In this document: piece by piece, positions 23,001 to 25,906 of the stretch
Position numbering within the stretch: the stretch's first letter is position 1
Layout of the letters: each line of letters opens with the position of its first letter
Source: RGIG995 sp045635765
GTDB lineage: Bacteria; Bacillota; Clostridia; Oscillospirales; UBA644
Length of the DNA stretch: 25,906 bases
Direction of reading: 5' to 3'
Assembly (NCBI GenBank): GCA_045635765.1
Contig: JAZTWH010000057.1
Location: 1 to 25,906, forward strand
The notes under the pieces: generated by a model
Seen by the model: only the letters and a program-made list of their open reading frames with translations
Databases searched by the model: none
What the model was told of the DNA's origin: nothing
Made by a program: the position numbers and the translations under genes

Positions 23001-24965
23001 CGGGTCAATTTGGATACCGGCCTGATTACCCAGTACAGTGTAGGCGGAAAAGATATTTTTGTCAACGGCGATACCTTTACTCCGTCCATGATCTCTAACC
23101 TGTTGCGTAGCCCCACCGGCGGCGATTTTGTTTCTTCTACGTCTACCGCAACCCGTAGCACCTTGGCGAATCTTTCTCAGAATTACAAAGAAACCAAGAC
23201 TCTTCCGGAAGGGTACAAGATTACCAAAGTCTCCAATAATCAGTACCGCATTGAATTGGATTATCTTTGGGTTACCTACCCCTTAAAGTCCATGAGAGTC
23301 TTTAGCTACGATACTCGCTATACTGTTGTCTATGACGTGTATTCCGACGGCGAGATTCAAGTTTCTGTGAAGTATGAGCCCACGGTCAATTCTGTGGTTC
23401 CTATGGAATTGTCTTCCGTGATGACCTTGACCAAGGACTTTAAGACCATGAGTTGGTTTGGTATGGGCCCCGGCGAATCTTATAGCGATAAAATCGCCGA
23501 TTCCCGCGTTGGCACTTACAAGAATGTTTCTATTGCCGATCAGGTGGGTGCGGAATATCTGTACAGCACCGGCTCCGGCGACAAGACGGAAGTGCGTTGG
23601 ATGGCTCTCGAACGCAAGGACGGATCCGGAATCGTTATTACCAGTGATACGGATCTGTTTGCCGTTAATGTTTCAAAGAGTTACCCCTGGGCTTCCGGCG
23701 GTTATGTAGCTTCCGGAGATGTTGTAAGCGGCAAGGATACCGTTCTCCGGGTCATCGGCCAGCAGAAGGGTGTCAGTGCCAATACCTTGTTCGACCAGCA
23801 GTATTCCGATGCGGATTACATTGAACCCGGCGTAAATTATACTTATTCCTTCCGCATCGTTCCCGTTTCTTCCGGTTACGATGCCGATGCTATCAGCCGT
23901 ACGGTACTGAATAGCGGTACGAAGTTAAACGCAAAGGAATCCATCGTTCTCGACAATAATTCCTTTGCTTTGACCAACGCCGCCTCGGCTTCCACCTATC
24001 TGTCTTCCTTGGCTGACGGTTCCCTGTCCGTTTCGGCGGCTCTCGGAAACGAATCTCAGTATTGGATTAAGGAAAATGCTACGGATATCGATGTTGCCGA
24101 TGCGTTCCGGCTGAAGAGTGTTTCTAAAGGATTGTATCTCTCTCCCGTTTCCAGAAACTCCTCCGGGTCTTTGCCCGCTGAAGCAGAGCTGACTTTGGCT
24201 GCTTATAAAAATCTACAGTGGCAGAACTGGACCTATACGGATAATCAGTTGTTCTCCAGTGGCTACGGTGCTCCCGGAAACTATTCTCTGTATTTGGCCG
24301 GCGGAACCAACTTCAGCAATGTGGGAGCTCGGTTGGCCTTGAAGGCAGCCCGCTCCGAGAATCAGTCCAAGTGGACCATCGTTGCGGATGAAAACGATCC
24401 TTCCCGTATCCGTATTCAGAATGCTCTCTCCGGCAAATACTTGACCGTAGTTGACAGCATGACCTACTCTAATCCCTTAGTCCAGGATCATGCTTTCCGT
24501 GTTCGTAATTACCCCACTCGGATTTCTTGGGATAATTATCAATCTCTTTCCACTGCCAAGCAGTATACCGCAAAGGATGCAGAGGAATGGGTCGGATCCG
24601 ATTATTACGTTACCCAATGGGATCTGCTTCCCGCAAATTCTCAGATGTGGACCTTTGTCCCTGCCAGCGGCGGTTATATGATCGTCAATAAGCAGACGGG
24701 GAACGCTCTGACGGTTGCTGACAGCGGTTTGTCTCAGACTGTCGCTTCCAATGCCGAAGGACAAATTTGGTCTGTCGTTTCTTGTGACGGTATGTACGGA
24801 ATCGTGAACGTTGCTTCCAATATGGCACTCACCCTCCGCTCCGTCGATGGTGCTTCGGTTTTGACTGTTCAAGCTTGGGACTCCCTCGCCATTCAGAAGT
24901 GGAACCTTGCTTCCACCAATGATATGAAGGTCAACATTGAAGCCGGTAATGACTGGTATAACTAA
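20013..24965 (+). CDS. Giant lipoprotein with catalytically dead LacZ-like GH2 fold and ricin-type lectin repeats
   Basis: 1650 residues; ATG 20013 has GGAGGT 8 bases upstream. Lipobox FAAC (Cys24). Domains in order: GH2 sugar-binding domain (about 45-290: IPSNWEMEGYDTPSYTYNTYPW, NPVGIYRNTVEVP, FEGVASCVYVYVNGAMVGY, GSYLEANDSIKFGGIYRDVYL), immunoglobulin-like domain (to about 390), TIM barrel (about 395-640), two beta-sandwich segments (about 680-930), LacZ domain 5 (about 978-1295, WFGMGPGESYSDKIADSRVG), then ricin-B-type repeats with Q-x-W motifs (LQWQNW, SQMWTF, GQIWSV, IQKWNL). In the barrel the acid/base Glu of WSxGNE is Asn517, the nucleophile Glu is Gln577, and the LacZ His357, His391, Glu416 and His418 counterparts are Asn410, Gly444, Asn469 and Asn471. 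So hydrolysis is not expected. Carbohydrate binding at the cell surface is the likely role. Confidence 0.9.
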   Translation: MKLVSKTLLLVLVLALTVSVFAACNSVKGLTKESEAFGSPETVSRNREPYSTTLIPYESAEQALAGDYSASPYYKSLNGQWDFTLALNPSLMPKGYETAKYSYTVSDFAPVRMKEEDATSWGKISIPSNWEMEGYDTPSYTYNTYPWGDGFVAPNVSESYNPVGIYRNTVEVPSDWSGRQVYVTFEGVASCVYVYVNGAMVGYGEDSYTGKTFNITEAVKFGGKNLVVFEVYKYCDGSYLEANDSIKFGGIYRDVYLYAAPDTQIRDFTYDMQMSGKDALMNVTVSLASYEKPAANLTVDLSVYDVSGNCVLQPTKVGVNTNFSEKPATTANAYLGEVGSRITVPSPALWTAETPNLYTVVLELKDGDKVLDTVSKRIGFKTVGLTLDDNGRQSLVLNGETIALRGVLYNENSPVTGMVVSREEMISDIKQMKELNVNAVRSPGRPLSEEFIALCDEYGLYVIDDMSLNSNPYSNKEESSIPGDQTVWQTACLDRLLNVVSRDKNSASVIMWSVGNNSGTGSNFSVLRNWLTSADNRMIVYDDDSSASDLMIASDLSLNSLVQLLDDSDNKKAILLQDTDGGLLNNGGNFSAYAELMDQYDNFQGGFFAYWSDNAIYWPIDSKEASSILQSTPYSKETADQYHLAYPGTWGDSSTSAKDFYQALSGVMTADRKPQSDAAELKNALSPVYITLQNVASGTFKVTNRNSFTDLASTYDISYEVTDGKSVVKKGNVSNLEVKPGKSDTFTVDFGTDVSKGNFYIVFTVKYKKAPSWMSGDNLTVFSKQITLTDDPSVSKDGTVQSHTGTALNLSLFQAPEIYVSNYTFSKGQIYVTNRSLANFNDIYTLSWTVYEKHAYWTNPRWVVYDQGTLNNFNVPAGAENHLVTIPVKTSGAASEAKYAAHIVLTTKTDVAGVPAGSQYVYTLNIDEMSNIPFRTDPNRDPVVISVDENGEATMGPAEVDAEPEVQDTDLTELPMAPSSYAGASVLVLENSDVTFRVNLDTGLITQYSVGGKDIFVNGDTFTPSMISNLLRSPTGGDFVSSTSTATRSTLANLSQNYKETKTLPEGYKITKVSNNQYRIELDYLWVTYPLKSMRVFSYDTRYTVVYDVYSDGEIQVSVKYEPTVNSVVPMELSSVMTLTKDFKTMSWFGMGPGESYSDKIADSRVGTYKNVSIADQVGAEYLYSTGSGDKTEVRWMALERKDGSGIVITSDTDLFAVNVSKSYPWASGGYVASGDVVSGKDTVLRVIGQQKGVSANTLFDQQYSDADYIEPGVNYTYSFRIVPVSSGYDADAISRTVLNSGTKLNAKESIVLDNNSFALTNAASASTYLSSLADGSLSVSAALGNESQYWIKENATDIDVADAFRLKSVSKGLYLSPVSRNSSGSLPAEAELTLAAYKNLQWQNWTYTDNQLFSSGYGAPGNYSLYLAGGTNFSNVGARLALKAARSENQSKWTIVADENDPSRIRIQNALSGKYLTVVDSMTYSNPLVQDHAFRVRNYPTRISWDNYQSLSTAKQYTAKDAEEWVGSDYYVTQWDLLPANSQMWTFVPASGGYMIVNKQTGNALTVADSGLSQTVASNAEGQIWSVVSCDGMYGIVNVASNMALTLRSVDGASVLTVQAWDSLAIQKWNLASTNDMKVNIEAGNDWYN

Positions 24966-24971
24966 TGACAA

Positions 24972-25004
24972 AGACGGTGCCGAAGGACTTCTTCGGCACC
25001 GTCT
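24972..25004. terminator. Hairpin between converging genes
   Basis: Perfect 14-bp stem AGACGGTGCCGAAG / CTTCGGCACCGTCT with a 5-base loop, 7 bases past the stop of the large gene. It lacks a good T-tract on either strand, so it may be a weak terminator or an mRNA 3'-end protector for both the large gene and the small minus-strand gene. Confidence 0.65.
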
Positions 25005-25008
25005 CTTA

Positions 25009-25200
25009 TCAGCTTTCCGGGATCTCTTCCGGGTCTTTTCCGGGCAGTTTTGTTCCTTTGCAGGGTGCACTTAAGCTCATGGTTTTTTCATCTCGTTTTT
25101 CAATGTGCAAAGCACATCCCGTGGTTTCCGTTGTGGAGACGATAGGGTTTGTCAAAAAGGCATTTTCTGCCGGATAATGTTTGTTAAATTTGTCTTTCAT
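25009..25200 (-). CDS. Small protein of unknown function (63 aa)
   Basis: Begins MKDKFNKHYPAENAFLTNP, continues IVSTTETTGCALHIEKRD, and ends with a polar Lys/Pro/Glu tail. GGGAGGGTGATCAT before the ATG is a strong ribosome binding site, which is the main reason to believe it. No signal peptide or membrane helix. The NP(I/V)VS-x-TE-x-TG core resembles a motif I associate with short uncharacterised clostridial proteins (NP..SATECTG), with Ser and Thr in place of one or two usual residues; that comparison is from memory and unproven. It faces the giant lipoprotein gene tail to tail and is divergent from tRNA-Gln. Function unknown. Confidence 0.6.
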   Translation of the reverse strand: MKDKFNKHYPAENAFLTNPIVSTTETTGCALHIEKRDEKTMSLSAPCKGTKLPGKDPEEIPES

Positions 25201-25294
25201 ATGATCACCCTCCCGAAGGTAGTTTTTCCAGATTTGCCGAATTGATAAAATCCAAAAAACACCTTTTTGTTTTTAAAACTTTTTGTAAAAACCC

Positions 25295-25323
25295 TTGACA
25301 ACCTAAGTTTCCCATGATATAAT
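25295..25323 (+). promoter_or_regulatory. Perfect consensus promoter of tRNA-Gln
   Basis: TTGACA (25295-25300), 17 bases, TATAAT (25318-25323), 15 bases before the tRNA 5' end. Confidence 0.92.
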
Positions 25324-25338
25324 ACTTAGGATGTATTT

Positions 25339-25414
25339 AGGGATATAGCCAAGTCGGTAAGGCACCAGACTTTGACTCTGGCATTCGTAGGTTCGAGTCC
25401 TGCTATCCCTGCCA
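25339..25414 (+). tRNA. trnQ: tRNA-Gln, anticodon TTG
   Basis: 76 nt with encoded CCA. Acceptor AGGGATA / TATCCCT, D-arm GCC..GGC, anticodon arm CCAGA-CTTTGAC-TCTGG (anticodon TTG), T-arm GTAGG-TTCGAGT-CCTGC. All stems pair (one G-U in the T-arm). Single-gene unit with its own promoter and terminator. Confidence 0.97.
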
Positions 25415-25450
25415 AGATTTGTGGTCAAATTGATAGGACCGCGAAAATGC

Positions 25451-25488
25451 AAAAAAACGGAGAATTCGAAAGAATTCCCCGTTTTTTT
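25451..25488 (+). terminator. Terminator of tRNA-Gln
   Basis: A-run, CGGAGAATTC / GAATTCCCCG stem (one A-C mismatch) with a GAAA tetraloop, then seven T. It lies 36 bases past the tRNA. Confidence 0.88.
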
Positions 25489-25498
25489 GTATACAGAA

Positions 25499-25521
25499 AA
25501 CCACGCGATAGTCGCGTGGTT
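25499..25521 (+). mobile_element. Left-end hairpin of an IS200/IS605-type element
   Basis: Perfect 10-bp stem AACCACGCGA / TCGCGTGGTT with a TAG loop, about 110 bases before tnpA. IS200-family elements have no inverted terminal repeats but carry just such a subterminal palindrome at each end, recognised by the Y1 transposase. The exact left boundary is probably between the tRNA terminator (25488) and the hairpin. The right end is outside the window. Confidence 0.65.
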
Positions 25522-25628
25522 CAATAAAGGCTATTGTCGATGAAGATGGTAAAAAAACTCCAGATGTGTTATAATGGAATCGTGACCTGCCAGTTAGGAT
25601 AAAATAAACACATCAGGAGGACATTAGA

Positions 25629-25906
25629 ATGTCGGAACAAAATAATGCCACCAATAGTTTAGCACATACGAAATGGAATTGTAAGTATCATATTGTGTTT
25701 GCTCCAAAATGTCGCAGAAAAGTTTTTTTTGAAGAGAAAAGAACTGAAATTCGAGAAATACTACGCACCCTATGTCAATGGAAGGGTGTGGAAATTGTTG
25801 AGGGCGAAGTGTGTCCAGATCACATACATCTGCTGGTAAGTATTCCTCCCAAAATGAGCGTTTCGGGATTTATGGGATATTTGAAAGAGAAAAGTAGTTT
25901 AATGAT
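25629..25906 (+). CDS. tnpA: IS200/IS605 family transposase TnpA, 5' part
   Basis: About 92 codons before the window ends. HTKWNCKYHIVFAPKCRRKV near residue 14 is the usual N-terminal strand, and CPDHIHLLVSIPPKMSVSGF carries the HUH-type metal-binding His-x-His. The catalytic Tyr lies further on, beyond the edge. The enzyme moves single-stranded DNA by a Y1 nucleophile. AGGAGG precedes the ATG by 8 bases; a TATAAT at 25570-25575 is a likely -10. No damage in the visible part, so it may be active. Confidence 0.93.
   Translation, partial: MSEQNNATNSLAHTKWNCKYHIVFAPKCRRKVFFEEKRTEIREILRTLCQWKGVEIVEGEVCPDHIHLLVSIPPKMSVSGFMGYLKEKSSLM

Overview
The window looks like a chromosomal segment from an anaerobic, low-to-mid GC Firmicute, most likely a gut clostridium of the Oscillospirales type. 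The grounds are a clostridial-type Rnf operon (order C-D-G-E-A-B), strong AGGAGG-like ribosome binding sites, near-consensus sigma-A promoters with 17-bp spacers, lipoprotein-rich exported proteins, and an archaeal/eukaryal-type prolyl-tRNA synthetase. The taxonomic call is inference from gene content, not a measured placement.

Layout. 1-623 (minus): start of an oligopeptide-type solute-binding lipoprotein, cut by the window edge. 1108-5815 (plus): a family 2 membrane glycosyltransferase followed by an overlapping pair of half-size ABC exporter genes that form an asymmetric heterodimer, closed by a strong terminator. 5861-9004: an AT-richer accessory stretch next to the 3' end of the tmRNA gene. 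It holds a small Amidase_6-type protein, a broken serine-recombinase tail, a truncated DUF1906 (glycoside-hydrolase-like) protein, and an orphan coiled-coil reading frame with no start signal. It reads as the decayed remains of one or more integrated elements. 9005-9347 (minus): ssrA (tmRNA).

9590-18193 (plus) is the functional core. It has rnfCDGEAB (a membrane ferredoxin:NAD+ oxidoreductase that builds an ion gradient), a NusG-domain-II membrane-anchored protein, a Gx-transporter-family membrane protein, a lipoprotein built of two repeats, and a lipoprotein ApbE (the FMN transferase that covalently loads FMN on RnfD and RnfG). The layout implies one extracytoplasmic flavin-based electron-transfer module with its own maturation enzyme. 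RnfG is about twice the usual size because it carries a second, degenerate FMN-binding-type domain, and the lipoprotein next to apbE is also an internal duplication.

18245-19678 (minus): proS, with a perfect consensus promoter and no room for a T-box. 20013-24965 (plus): a 1650-residue surface lipoprotein with the full LacZ-like glycoside hydrolase family 2 architecture. Both catalytic glutamates and the metal and substrate histidines are replaced, and it carries C-terminal ricin-type lectin repeats, so it is probably a non-catalytic carbohydrate-binding protein. The right end has a small unknown protein gene, tRNA-Gln(TTG), and the left end plus 5' part of an IS200/IS605-type tnpA.

The strongest candidates for something undescribed are the catalytically dead beta-galactosidase/lectin lipoprotein and the duplicated-domain Rnf/ApbE accessory set.
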